NCBI GenBank assembly: GCA_965247055.1
Contig: CBDFGE010000006.1
Location: 248,001 to 312,000, forward strand
Source of the DNA: CBDFGE01 sp965247055
GTDB lineage: Bacteria; Chloroflexota; Dehalococcoidia; Lucifugimonadales; JAGWBF01
Reading direction: 5' to 3'
DNA length: 64,000 nucleotides
The notes beneath the pieces are model-generated. The model did not search any database, was not told the origin of the DNA, and saw only the letters and a program-made list of their open reading frames with translations. Both the position numbers and the translations under genes were made by a program. Shown one piece after another: positions 17,451-26,120 of this stretch (within the stretch, counting starts at the first letter, position 1; each line of letters begins with the position of its first letter).

Positions 17451-18902
17451 CTATTCTGGCTTACCAAGTACCATGTACCGGCCTTTCATGAACGGCCGGT
17501 ACACCATGTAGAGCAGACCCTCCTTGGTCTCCCACATGGACATCACGGGCAGGAGCTTGGTGCCCAGCAGGTATATGAACGCGATGGCGCCCAGTCCCCC
17601 CAGGATGATGAACACGTCCCACACGTCGGGAGTCACCGGAAGCAGCTGGGGGGCGATCTCGCCCGCCGCGGCCGGGAAGTCCGATAGGCTGTGAGCCCCC
17701 ATGTCGCTCTGGGGGATATTGAAGGCGGGCACATAGAGGCGGACCATCATGAAAAAGGCCCCGAGCACGACCGATGCTCCGGCGATGGTGGGGCCGATGA
17801 TGCTTTTGCGCACTCCGTTCCATAAAAGCAGGCCGAAGGGGATGATGAAGCTGAAGAAGAAGTTGAGGAGGAAGGCCGTCCGGTATGACTCCATCATCAC
17901 CAGCTTGATGACGCTCTGCTCCGCCGGCAGCCGGCCGTACCAGAAGGTCATGAACTCGGAGAACCAGAAGTAGGCCCAGAGCAGGGTCAGGCCCAGGAGC
18001 ACCTTGCTGAAGGACCAGAAGGGGTCCACGCCGATGTACTGCCTGTACCCGCCTACTGTGCGCATCAGGAACAGGGTGACCAGCACGGTCCCCGAGGCGG
18101 CCTGGAGGCCTGTGAGGGCGTGGTAGGGAGCGAAGATGGAGTCCTTCCAGCCGGGCACCAGGCTCAAGGCGAAGTCGATGCTGATCATGGTGTGGACGAA
18201 GATCAGAAGCATGAAGTAGAAAGCGCCCAGAACGGCGAGGGACGCCTGCTGGAGCTTCCAGTCGTGCTCCTTCCCCTGCCAGCGCATGGACAGCCTGGAC
18301 AGCAGGCCGGCCCGCCATCCCGTGCCCCTCTTGGCAACCGCCGCCATGTCCGGGCGAGCGGAGACCCAGAGGATTGCCAGCCCGCATATCACAAGGCCGA
18401 TCACGGCCAGGGTGTCCCACCACAGAGGGGCCCCGATGGGGACCTCGAACCAGATGGTCTTCCGGTCCACTCCCACTTCCAGGGTCTTGCTGGCATCCAG
18501 GTCTATAGGTGGCAGCAGGAAGATCAGGGGGATGTACCACAACACACTGAGCACGCCCACCAGAGCGTAGAGCTCCGAGGCCCTGGAGAGGGGCCTCCTC
18601 CAGTGATTCTTGGTCCAACGAAAGGCGATGGCGGCCACCGGCGCCGACCCGGCGGTGACCAGAAGGAAGCCGAACATAGCCGCGTAGTATCCCCACTCGG
18701 GGCGGGCCTCGGGGGAGAAGCCATCGCCCACGGCGCGCACCACAAAGCCGATAATGCCCAGGATGATGAGCACCCCCAGGCCGGCCAGGGCGAGCCGCAG
18801 CCGGCCGTCTATGGAGAACACGCGACTGCTCAGGTGCTCGGTGATACCCTGGGGCGTGAGCTCGGGCTCCGGCAGGGGAGTATGTCCGCTGCCGTTATGC
18901 AT
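17451..18902 (-). CDS. actF: second NrfD/PsrC-family membrane subunit (ActF-like)
   Basis: A 483-residue NrfD-family protein with about ten transmembrane helices and a conserved pattern distinct from its neighbour (FVHTMISIDFALSLVPGW, then FWFSEFMTFWYG). Alternative complex III contains two such proteins, ActC and ActF. I assign this one as the ActF type because the neighbour keeps the canonical GISHAG helix, but the order could be the reverse. It overlaps the ferredoxin subunit gene by 8 bp. Confidence 0.78.
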   Translation of the reverse strand: MHNGSGHTPLPEPELTPQGITEHLSSRVFSIDGRLRLALAGLGVLIILGIIGFVVRAVGDGFSPEARPEWGYYAAMFGFLLVTAGSAPVAAIAFRWTKNHWRRPLSRASELYALVGVLSVLWYIPLIFLLPPIDLDASKTLEVGVDRKTIWFEVPIGAPLWWDTLAVIGLVICGLAILWVSARPDMAAVAKRGTGWRAGLLSRLSMRWQGKEHDWKLQQASLAVLGAFYFMLLIFVHTMISIDFALSLVPGWKDSIFAPYHALTGLQAASGTVLVTLFLMRTVGGYRQYIGVDPFWSFSKVLLGLTLLWAYFWFSEFMTFWYGRLPAEQSVIKLVMMESYRTAFLLNFFFSFIIPFGLLLWNGVRKSIIGPTIAGASVVLGAFFMMVRLYVPAFNIPQSDMGAHSLSDFPAAAGEIAPQLLPVTPDVWDVFIILGGLGAIAFIYLLGTKLLPVMSMWETKEGLLYMVYRPFMKGRYMVLGKPE

Positions 18903-19680
18903 GGCCTCCGCCGTCCTCGTGGCTGGGGTCTATCTTCTTCAGGTAGATCACGTTGGGCTCCGTGCCCATCTCCTCCAGCAGCCTGTAGTGGCGCTTGTCC
19001 TCCTTCAGATGGGAGACCTGGCTATCGGGGTCACCCAGGTCCCCGAAAACCAGGGTGTTGGTGGGGCAGGCCTGGACGCAGGCGGGCATGAAGTTGCCTT
19101 CCGCCAGGGACTTGTCGGAGATTTCGCCCTCTTCCTGGCCCTCTATTGTCCGCTCGGCCCTGCGAATCTTCTGGATGCAGAAGGTGCATTTCTCCATGAT
19201 GCCCCTGCTGCGTACAGTGACGTTGGGGTTGAGCTGGTTCCTGAGACGCTTGGGCCAGACGGGCTCCCAGAAGTTGAAGAAACGCACCTGGTAGGGGCAG
19301 TTGTTGGCGCAGTACCGGGTGCCTACACAGCGGTTATAGACCTGCACGTTGAGGCCCTCGTCGTTGTGGTAGGTGGCAAACACGGGGCATACCGGCTCGC
19401 AGGGCGCATTCTCGCAGTGCTGGCAGAGGATGGGGATGAACCGGGCCTTCACGTCCTGGAAGGGAGCCTCCTCGGGCTTATCCCGGTACTCCTTGGGCAC
19501 CTCCCAGTAGCGCTCTATCCGTATCCACTCCATGGCGCGGCGCTGGTGAAAACGGTCCTCGGTGTTGAGCGGGATGTTGTTTTCCGACTGGCACGCGACG
19601 ACGCATGCCTGGCAGCCTATGCACCGGTCTATGTCGACCACCATTCCCCACTTGTGTTTCTTGCGTTGCGCCAACGCCAC
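18895..19680 (-). CDS. four-cluster ferredoxin subunit (ActB2-like)
   Basis: A 261-residue DmsB/NrfC-type ferredoxin. Four cysteine groups are visible: CIGCQACVVAC near residue 19, CQHCENAPCEPVC near 87, CVGTRYCANNCPY near 117, and CTFC near 164 pairing with CVQAC near 200. In alternative complex III this part carries three 4Fe-4S and one 3Fe-4S cluster and is usually fused to the molybdopterin-like domain as one ActB. Here it is a separate gene. The GTG start has AGGTAGG just upstream. Confidence 0.88.
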   Translation of the reverse strand: MALAQRKKHKWGMVVDIDRCIGCQACVVACQSENNIPLNTEDRFHQRRAMEWIRIERYWEVPKEYRDKPEEAPFQDVKARFIPILCQHCENAPCEPVCPVFATYHNDEGLNVQVYNRCVGTRYCANNCPYQVRFFNFWEPVWPKRLRNQLNPNVTVRSRGIMEKCTFCIQKIRRAERTIEGQEEGEISDKSLAEGNFMPACVQACPTNTLVFGDLGDPDSQVSHLKEDKRHYRLLEEMGTEPNVIYLKKIDPSHEDGGGHA

Positions 19681-19689
19681 ACCTACCTT

Positions 19690-19715
19690 TCTATGCCTCC
19701 AGTCTATGCCTCCAG
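19690..19715. repeat. 13-bp tandem duplication before the ferredoxin subunit gene
   Basis: TCTATGCCTCCAG occurs twice head-to-tail. On the minus strand each copy contains GGAGG, so the duplication places two extra ribosome-binding-like sequences upstream of the GTG start at 19680. It may be an incidental slippage duplication. Confidence 0.7.
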
Positions 19716-19753
19716 CATCTTCCCTAGGGAGGCTCCCCGGGCCGCGCTCGGGG

Positions 19754-22087
19754 TTAGCCCTGGGTCACCTGGACGATGTCCTCCGCTTCGGAACCTATGG
19801 GAAAGGCGGGCACGATGCCCTCGAACTTGGAGACGCGCACGTTCCGCCCCGTGGGCCGGACCTGGACACGGGTCGCCGCCCAAGCCAGGCCCCCGGCTTC
19901 ATCAGCGGCGGTCTCCAGTATGGAGATGGGGTTGTGGCCCCTCTTCTCCCCGTCTCTGGTGGCGTACTCCAGCCCCGGGGTGTGATGGCCCAACCCCACC
20001 GGTATGCCCACCACACCGGGAGGGGCCGCCGGGTGGGGATATACGATCGCTTCTATGGGTCGCTCTCCGTCCTGGCCGGTGGCGACGGTGACCACGTCCC
20101 CTTCCTTCAGCCCCATCCTCTTGGCGTCGCCGGCGTTGATCTCGATCCAGGTCTGCCATGTGATGGTGGTCATGGGGTCGGGAGCCGCCTGCAGCCAGGG
20201 CAGGTGGGCTCCCCGGCCGTCCAGCAACGAGTTGGACAGGAAGGGGATCAGGTGGAAGGTGTCTTCGCCGGCGAGCCCTCGGAACGAGGGTCTTGCCTGT
20301 GCCCTGGCAAGCTCGGCCAGCTTGGGTGGTGGTGGGGGCAGGTCCCTTGAGACCGCCCCTGCGTCCCACCAGCCTCCCTGCTGGAGCATCACGTTCCAGA
20401 ACTCCTCGAAGGTGGCGGCCTCGACGGAACCCCGGGAGAGCTGGTACAGGCTGCGGGCCCCCTCGCGTAGCACGTCGATGAAACGATCGGGGAGGCCGTC
20501 CCCCAGGCCCAGCTCCTGGGACACGCTGAGGAGCAGGTCCGGGAAGCTCCTGGGGTCCAGCTCAGGCAGGGGGTTTACCACCGGCTGCTGCATCCCCACC
20601 ACCTCGTAGCCGGGGCCCGGCGCGGGGACGTCGTCGCCCCACTCCTCGAGGTAGATGCGCTCAGGCAGGACCAGGTCGGCCATCTGGGTGGTGTCGTCCA
20701 GAAAGCTGGAGAAGCTTACTGTAAAGGGGTCGCCGGCGTCTATGGCCTCCCTGAAGCCGACGGCGTCCGGAAGGCCGTGGACCGGATTAGCTCCTTGCAC
20801 CATTAGCAGCTTTATCCGCCCGTCTCGCAGCTCCTCGGCGGCCTGGCTCCAGTCCTCCAGCGGGGCCCCGGAGGACGCTTCCGCTGGCAGAGCCCTCAGG
20901 GCCTCTATGGGTGGGGGCGGGTTGAACACTATTCCACCCTCCCCGGGCCTCTTCCCGACGCCGTTCACCAGGAAGTTCAGGGAGTAGATGGCCGACAGGT
21001 TGAACCGGCCGTTGGTGTGGGCGCCCGCCTCGCCGCCTCCGATGGCCAGGCTCGGGCGCCGGGTCGCGAACTCCCTCGCAACCCTCCTGATGATGTCGGC
21101 CGCGGGCTCGCCGCGGATGCTTTCGGGGATGCCCACGTACAGGGGGTCCTCTGGGCGGACCACCTTGTCGGGCCGGTAGTCGTCCAGGCCGGCGGCCCCG
21201 CCCATGGCGGCGGCCATACCCTGGTCCCCGAGCCCCTCGCCTATGATGACCGAGCATATGCTCGTCGCAAGGATGCCCTCGCGCCCCGGGAGAACCGGAA
21301 TCCACAGATCGGAGTTGGCGGCGGTCACGGAGTACCTGGGGTCGACGTGGACGAAGGTGCCCCGTTCTTTGCCGTCCCTGTTTCCTCGGAAATCGCCGTA
21401 CCCGCGGGCGAACCGCACCGGGGAGACCCATGTGGAGAGCCAGTCGGCCCCGAAGGAGAGCAGGTAGCGGCTGTTCTCGATGTCGAAGTTGGGCAAGGTG
21501 CTCTGGCCGAAGATCCCACCCAGGGTGGACCTCAGCGTCCTCTCGCCCAGGGACTCGAAGGCCATATGCCTGCCCCCGTACGCCTCCACGAACCGGCGTA
21601 CGACGAGCCCCAGGTGGCCTCGAAGGGGTTCGGTTATCATGAGCATGGCGTTGGGGTCATTATTGTCCCGCAGGCCGTTCAAGCTCCCCCGCAGCAGGTC
21701 CCCGGCCTCGGTCCACCCGATGGGCCGGAAGGCCCCCGAGCCCCGCGGCCCCGAGCGAAGCATGGGGCCGGACAGGCGGTTGGGATGGTAGAGTGCCTGG
21801 AGACCGGCCTCGCAGCGAGCGCTCTGCTTCCCCAGGTTGGTGGGGTAGAGGGGGTTGCCCCGGACCTTTTTGGCCCGCCCCTCCATTACTCGGACCAGTA
21901 TGCCCTCTTTCTCCGGACACTGGCAACAGAGGGTAGCGTACCAGTTGTCCTGGCCGGTGACCAGGTCCTCCGGCAGGTCCGTCGGGCTCTGGATGTTCAT
22001 CTCCCGCTCGGGGAAGACGTTGCATGCCACGGCCCCCACAGCCGAGAGGCTGGCCCATTTCAGGAAGTCACGCCGGCTTACTTTCAT
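19754..22087 (-). CDS. molybdopterin-oxidoreductase-like subunit with Tat signal (ActB1-like)
   Basis: A 777-residue protein of the molybdopterin oxidoreductase superfamily. I start at the Met followed by KVSRRDFLKW, a twin-arginine signal; the longer frame would only add residues overlapping the upstream ActA gene. An N-terminal cysteine set (CCQC, then RCEAG) resembles the Fe-S site of the family, and the C-terminal domain has the dinucleotide-binding look (GDVVTVATG). In alternative complex III this domain binds no molybdenum cofactor and serves a structural role. Here it is a separate gene 7 bp after actA, so ActB is split in two. A true molybdoenzyme role cannot be excluded. Confidence 0.82.
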   Translation of the reverse strand: MKVSRRDFLKWASLSAVGAVACNVFPEREMNIQSPTDLPEDLVTGQDNWYATLCCQCPEKEGILVRVMEGRAKKVRGNPLYPTNLGKQSARCEAGLQALYHPNRLSGPMLRSGPRGSGAFRPIGWTEAGDLLRGSLNGLRDNNDPNAMLMITEPLRGHLGLVVRRFVEAYGGRHMAFESLGERTLRSTLGGIFGQSTLPNFDIENSRYLLSFGADWLSTWVSPVRFARGYGDFRGNRDGKERGTFVHVDPRYSVTAANSDLWIPVLPGREGILATSICSVIIGEGLGDQGMAAAMGGAAGLDDYRPDKVVRPEDPLYVGIPESIRGEPAADIIRRVAREFATRRPSLAIGGGEAGAHTNGRFNLSAIYSLNFLVNGVGKRPGEGGIVFNPPPPIEALRALPAEASSGAPLEDWSQAAEELRDGRIKLLMVQGANPVHGLPDAVGFREAIDAGDPFTVSFSSFLDDTTQMADLVLPERIYLEEWGDDVPAPGPGYEVVGMQQPVVNPLPELDPRSFPDLLLSVSQELGLGDGLPDRFIDVLREGARSLYQLSRGSVEAATFEEFWNVMLQQGGWWDAGAVSRDLPPPPPKLAELARAQARPSFRGLAGEDTFHLIPFLSNSLLDGRGAHLPWLQAAPDPMTTITWQTWIEINAGDAKRMGLKEGDVVTVATGQDGERPIEAIVYPHPAAPPGVVGIPVGLGHHTPGLEYATRDGEKRGHNPISILETAADEAGGLAWAATRVQVRPTGRNVRVSKFEGIVPAFPIGSEAEDIVQVTQG

Positions 22088-22094
22088 CGGACCT

Positions 22095-22769
22095 CTAATA
22101 GTGACAGGTGGTGCAGTCGGTGGGGGCGTCGTTGTCCCTGTGGCAGTCCACACAGTCGCCCATCTTCAAGCTGCGCTCCTGCTTTACTTTTTCCATGGAG
22201 CGAATTTCACCGTGGCATATCGCACACGTAGCCTCCACGAACTCCGTCGCCTTGGGCGGGCTGGAGAGCGGCAAACCCAGGTCTTCCGCCTTCCTGATCG
22301 CCTGGGCCCTCCCCTCGTCAGTCTCAGTAAAGAACCGGATGTGGGGCTCGTGGGCGAACTGCACGTGGTCGGGCACCCGGTGTACCCGCTCCCAGTCAAT
22401 GGCAAAGGGTACGTAGGCGGGAGTGGCCAGGGGATTCAGCCCGCCATGTTCCAGCAGCTTGACCAGCTCGAGGTTTTCGGGGTCCGCGATGGTCGTGTGG
22501 CAGAAAAGGCATTGCTCCACTGCGGGAACGGTAGCCGCATCTCCCATGGTCACGTTACGGTGGCAGAACTCGCACTGGATGCCAGCGGTCTGAACGTGGA
22601 TCGCGTGGGAGAAGGCGATGGGCTGGTCCGGACCTCCTGCGCCAAAGCCGAAGATGGGGGTGGCCCACCAGGCGTGAAGGATGTAAAGGAGCACCAGCAC
22701 GACCACTGCCGTCGTGACGAGCCCGCCCAGTGCCAGCGGAAGTATTCCGAGCCTCAACCGTACTGGCAT
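22095..22769 (-). CDS. actA: pentaheme cytochrome c ActA
   Basis: A 224-residue cytochrome c3-family protein. One N-terminal membrane anchor (residues 10-30) is followed by exactly five CxxCH sites: CEFCH, CLFCH, CAICH, CVDCH and CTTCH. Five hemes, one anchor and position directly before the ActB-like genes identify ActA of alternative complex III. In these complexes ActA with ActE carries electrons toward a terminal acceptor such as an oxidase. Heme attachment would depend on the CcmF/CcmH system encoded downstream in the same operon. Confidence 0.92.
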   Translation of the reverse strand: MPVRLRLGILPLALGGLVTTAVVVLVLLYILHAWWATPIFGFGAGGPDQPIAFSHAIHVQTAGIQCEFCHRNVTMGDAATVPAVEQCLFCHTTIADPENLELVKLLEHGGLNPLATPAYVPFAIDWERVHRVPDHVQFAHEPHIRFFTETDEGRAQAIRKAEDLGLPLSSPPKATEFVEATCAICHGEIRSMEKVKQERSLKMGDCVDCHRDNDAPTDCTTCHY

Positions 22770-22955
22770 TAAGCCTGGCCCGTACGGGGATCGGTTTCAA
22801 CCGCGGCTCCCCCTATGGGGTGGAGCATAGCATTGTCCTCCACCGAAGCGTCCTTCAAGTATCCATGCCGGACCCGCTCCGTCCCGCCATCGCCCTCGGT
22901 GGGACTCCCGTCCAGCCGGCGGGTGGGGCCGGCCCGGGCTGGGAGAGCGTTGGTC

Positions 22956-23258
22956 TCATATCCAGAAGCGGTTGTACAGGTCCTCAAGCAGGTAGGAGTT
23001 GTCTACCGTCCAGGCCATAAAAAGGCCGGCCAGCCCGATGAACACCGCCACCCCCAGGTACATGGGGCGCCTCAGCTTCAGGAACGTTGCCGGCAGGTGT
23101 CCCGAAGATACGAGGGAGGGGATTATGGCGTGGGCAGATAGGAAGGTGAACGCAAGGATCACAATACAGAAGAAGTAAGCCCATAACCAGTGGAGCCAGT
23201 TACCTATGTCGGACCAGGCAGCGGCACTGACGGGTAGGGGGTCTACTTCAGGTGGCAT
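22956..23258 (-). CDS. small two-helix membrane protein, first gene of the ActA operon
   Basis: A 100-residue protein with two predicted transmembrane helices (about 21-46 and 68-86), otherwise unrecognised. It lies right after the strong minus-strand promoter and before actA, so it is likely a small subunit or assembly factor of the complex, comparable in position to the extra small Act subunits of Chloroflexus. The 186-bp gap to actA contains no convincing gene. Confidence 0.65.
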   Translation of the reverse strand: MPPEVDPLPVSAAAWSDIGNWLHWLWAYFFCIVILAFTFLSAHAIIPSLVSSGHLPATFLKLRRPMYLGVAVFIGLAGLFMAWTVDNSYLLEDLYNRFWI

Positions 23259-23314
23259 GCGAGCTACCTCCGGCGTCCACCCATCGTTATCTACGCGTAC
23301 GAGGACAGGTGAAA

Positions 23315-23342
23315 ATTATCACAGAAGGAAATCCGGTGTCAA
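23315..23342 (-). promoter_or_regulatory. promoter of the alternative complex III operon
   Basis: Minus-strand TTGACA (23342-23337), a 16-bp spacer and GATAAT (23320-23315) lie about 57 bp before the first gene of the operon. It is one of the best promoter matches in the window and faces away from the plus-strand promoter at 23361. Confidence 0.65.
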
Positions 23343-23360
23343 GGGGGACCCAGGCACCCC

Positions 23361-23389
23361 TTGACCCGGTGAGGTACCGAAAGTAGAAT
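23361..23389 (+). promoter_or_regulatory. promoter of the small signal-anchored protein gene
   Basis: Plus-strand TTGACC (23361-23366), 17 bp and TAGAAT (23384-23389). Only 18 bp separate its -35 box from the -35 box of the divergent respiratory operon promoter. A regulator bound between them could control both. Confidence 0.6.
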
Positions 23390-23437
23390 ACTGGGGGCTA
23401 GAGAAATGGGTTGCGACCCTCGGTGGAGGAGGAGTGT

Positions 23438-23674
23438 ATGCCGGCAGACGGAGGGCAGGAACAACGATCCGGCTACTCGCGGCGTGGCCTCCTGGGCAGC
23501 CTCTTCCTGGGGCTGGCCGCGGTAGCGGGGGGCGGGCTCTTGATCAAGAGCCTGCTGCTTCCCGGTGGGAAAAGGGCAGAGGACTCATCCGCAGAGTTCC
23601 CGGGGCCGGACTCCATATTCCATCCCCGGAGCGACCCCAAGCGGGAAGCCATCGAGAGGCGCTGGAAAACGTAG
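23438..23674 (+). CDS. small signal-anchored protein divergent from the respiratory operon
   Basis: A 78-residue protein that I do not recognise. The N-terminus has a twin-arginine-like stretch YSRRGLLGSLFLG followed by a hydrophobic glycine-rich helix to about residue 42, then a short charged tail. The start at 23438 is chosen because GGAGGAGG lies just upstream. It resembles the short Tat-signal anchors that precede Rieske or Fe-S proteins, but no redox domain follows, so it may be a small envelope subunit. Back-to-back promoters with the alternative complex III operon suggest co-regulation. Confidence 0.6.
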   Translation: MPADGGQEQRSGYSRRGLLGSLFLGLAAVAGGGLLIKSLLLPGGKRAEDSSAEFPGPDSIFHPRSDPKREAIERRWKT

Positions 23675-23721
23675 GGCGCCAGGGCAGGTTATTGGAACGC
23701 CACCGGGGTGACTGACGGCCT

Positions 23722-25440
23722 TTACCTTCGGCCGAACTCCCGCTCCAGGTGGTGGGAGCTCAGGTGAATCAGGGTGGGCCGGCCGTGGGGGCAGGTGTGG
23801 GGGGTCTGGCAGGCACCCAGCTGGCGGAGTAGCTCCTCCATCTCCGGATGGCTGAGGCTCATGCCGGCGCGCACGGCGCCGTGGCAGGCGATGGAAGCGG
23901 CCAGCGCCTCCTCCCGCTCCTTCAGGAGACCCTCGAAGGCCATGAGGTCCAGCACCTCCTGCAGCGCCTTCGCCGGGTTGGGGTCCGCGAGCACGGCGGG
24001 AAGCCCCCGGACCAGATAGGTCCTCTCGCCGAAGGGCTCCAGAACGAACCCGTACCGCTCCAGAAGGGGCGTGGTGGTCTGGACCAGTTCCTCGTGACTG
24101 GGGGAGAGCTCCACAGCCGCCGGCTCCAGGAGTGCCTGGGCCTGGGTAGTGCGGTCCCCCGCCTCCCAAAGCAGCCTCTCGAACAGCACTCGCTCGTGGG
24201 CGGCGTGCTGGTCAATCAGGTAGAGCCCATCGGGCCCTTCGGCGGCGAGGTAGGTATTCCTTACCTGGCCGAGCACCCGGAGATAAGGCATCGCCTCGAC
24301 CGGTGTGGGGGAGGAGGGATGGGGTATGAGATCGGCCGCCGGTCCTCCCTGGCGTTGGTCCCCTGTAGGAATCGGGAGGGCGAAGCCGCGGCCCCCCGGC
24401 CCTGGCCACGATGGAGGAGCCGCGGCAAAACGGACCTGTGGGACGGGCGAGGTGGCGATCAGGGCCGACCTCACCCCCCGCTGAAGCGTCGAAAAGACCC
24501 TGTCTTCCTGTCGGAACCGCACCTCGCGCTTGGCCGGATGCACGTTCACGTCCAGCTGGTCCCGGGGCACGGTGAGGTTCAGCACGGCTATGGGGTGGCG
24601 TCTCTCGGGCAGGAACCCGTGGTAGGACTCGGCCAGGGCGAAGGAGAGGAGGGGGCTCTGTATCCATCGGCGGTTTACCAGCAAGGTGATGTAGCTCCGG
24701 TTAGCACGGTGCAGGGACGGCGAGCTCACGAACCCCTGTACCCCGTAGCCATCCCCTGGGTCGTCCCAGCCGGCCTCCAGCAGAGAGCCGGCGGTCTCTG
24801 GGCCGTACACCGAGATGAGGGCGTCGCCCAGGCTGCCGTTGCCGGGGGAGTCCAGGGCGTTCCGGCCGTCCACCAGCGACCGGAAGCGTACTTCCGGGTA
24901 AGACAGGGCGTAGCGGGAGACCAGGTCGCCGATACGGGAGGCCTCCGCGGATGGGGACTTGAGGAACTTGCGCCGCGCGGGGAGGTCCTCGAAGAGCCCC
25001 TCTACCGTGACGGAGGTGCCCGCGGGGCAACCAGTGGGACGAGCGGCCATCACCACCCCACCCCTCAGCTGTATGTACCAGCCGGCGGGAAGGTCATGGG
25101 CCCGGGTGACCAGGGACACCCAGGCCACGGCGGCGATACTGGGCAAAGCCTCGCCCCTGAAGCCCAGGGTGGCGACGGAGTCCAGGTCCGAGGCGCGGGC
25201 GATCTTGCTGGTGGCGTGGCGCCGGAAAGCTATCTCCACTTCGCTCGTGGGGATGCCGCAGCCGTTGTCGGTCACCCTCAGGAGGTCGATCCCGCCACCC
25301 TTGACCTCCACGGTGATCTGGGTGGCCCCCGCGTCCAGGGAGTTCTCTACCAGCTCCTTGGCCACCGACGCGGGACGCTCCACGACCTCGCCCGCGGCGA
25401 TCTTGGCTGCGACATCGGGGCCCAGGACCGTTATGGACAT
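23722..25440 (-). CDS. mutL: DNA mismatch repair endonuclease MutL
   Basis: A 572-residue MutL. The N-terminal GHKL ATPase has the ELVENSLDAGA motif near residue 30, DNGCGI near 60 and GFRGEAL near 95. The C-terminal domain contains DQHAAHERVLFE, the metal-dependent nicking motif, plus ACHGAVRAG and CPHGRPT. It is therefore the endonuclease-type MutL of bacteria without MutH. The start at 25440 gives the standard N-terminus (MSITVL). It is downstream of the HAD and ArsC-like genes and mutS on the same strand. Confidence 0.95.
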   Translation of the reverse strand: MSITVLGPDVAAKIAAGEVVERPASVAKELVENSLDAGATQITVEVKGGGIDLLRVTDNGCGIPTSEVEIAFRRHATSKIARASDLDSVATLGFRGEALPSIAAVAWVSLVTRAHDLPAGWYIQLRGGVVMAARPTGCPAGTSVTVEGLFEDLPARRKFLKSPSAEASRIGDLVSRYALSYPEVRFRSLVDGRNALDSPGNGSLGDALISVYGPETAGSLLEAGWDDPGDGYGVQGFVSSPSLHRANRSYITLLVNRRWIQSPLLSFALAESYHGFLPERRHPIAVLNLTVPRDQLDVNVHPAKREVRFRQEDRVFSTLQRGVRSALIATSPVPQVRFAAAPPSWPGPGGRGFALPIPTGDQRQGGPAADLIPHPSSPTPVEAMPYLRVLGQVRNTYLAAEGPDGLYLIDQHAAHERVLFERLLWEAGDRTTQAQALLEPAAVELSPSHEELVQTTTPLLERYGFVLEPFGERTYLVRGLPAVLADPNPAKALQEVLDLMAFEGLLKEREEALAASIACHGAVRAGMSLSHPEMEELLRQLGACQTPHTCPHGRPTLIHLSSHHLEREFGRR

Positions 25441-25490
25441 CGGACCCTTCTCCTGGCCGGGGGCAGGCCCCTTCGACGGGCAACGGGGCA

Positions 25491-25928
25491 CTAGAAGAGG
25501 GGGACGGTAGTGCCCTTGGCGCGGTACTGCCTGTCGCCGGAGTAGCCCTCTTTCGCGTATTCGGTGATGATGTCGTAGACCCGCTGCATCTGTTCGTCCC
25601 CGGAGCGCTTGAAGTAGTAGCCAGGGACCCAGGCTCCGCCGAAGGCCGCCACCACCTCCGGATAGTCGTCGATCACGAAATCGGGCATCACAGGCACGCC
25701 TAGCTCCGGCAGCCGCTCAAGGAAGTGGTGGAGGGGCTTCTCGTAAACCCCACTGGTGAGCTTCTCCAGCTTGTGCTGGCGCACGACCTCCCAGCGCGGA
25801 CCCAGCCCGGACCATACGTATATCTTGTGACCGTCGTCAACCAGCCGCTGGAAAGTCTCCCTGGTGCCGGGGCGAAGGCTGTTGTCCAGCCCCAGGATCG
25901 TGTAGTCCACGTCGAAGAAGATGTTCAA
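25491..25928 (-). CDS. HAD-like phosphatase
   Basis: A 145-residue compact HAD-superfamily protein. Motif I is FFDVDYTILG at residues 4-13, motif II corresponds to YVWSGLG, and later acidic residues (DFVIDDYPE) fit motif IV. I choose the TTG start at 25928 because the domain begins there and GGAG lies 6 nt upstream; the longer frame adds only low-complexity sequence. It sits between the ArsC-like gene and mutL. The substrate is unknown. Confidence 0.75.
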   Translation of the reverse strand: MNIFFDVDYTILGLDNSLRPGTRETFQRLVDDGHKIYVWSGLGPRWEVVRQHKLEKLTSGVYEKPLHHFLERLPELGVPVMPDFVIDDYPEVVAAFGGAWVPGYYFKRSGDEQMQRVYDIITEYAKEGYSGDRQYRAKGTTVPLF

Positions 25929-26120
25929 CTGGCACTCCTGCCTGCGGCCGATTGGGTCTGCGGGCTCCAGGGAGCGGGTTCGCCAATTATACCCGCCCCA
26001 CTCCGTATCTCGCAACCCGCACGCACCCTCTCGACGCCTGGGGTGGTCATCTTGTCCACAAGCCACCACCCCAACGTGGGACGGGCGGCCCCCCTAGCGG
26101 GAGCGTCGGCCCTCGAGGGT

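Noticed and set aside
22769..22987. A 72-residue ORF in the gap before actA
   Set aside because: No recognisable motif, no membrane segment or heme site and no ribosome-binding site; treated as noncoding.
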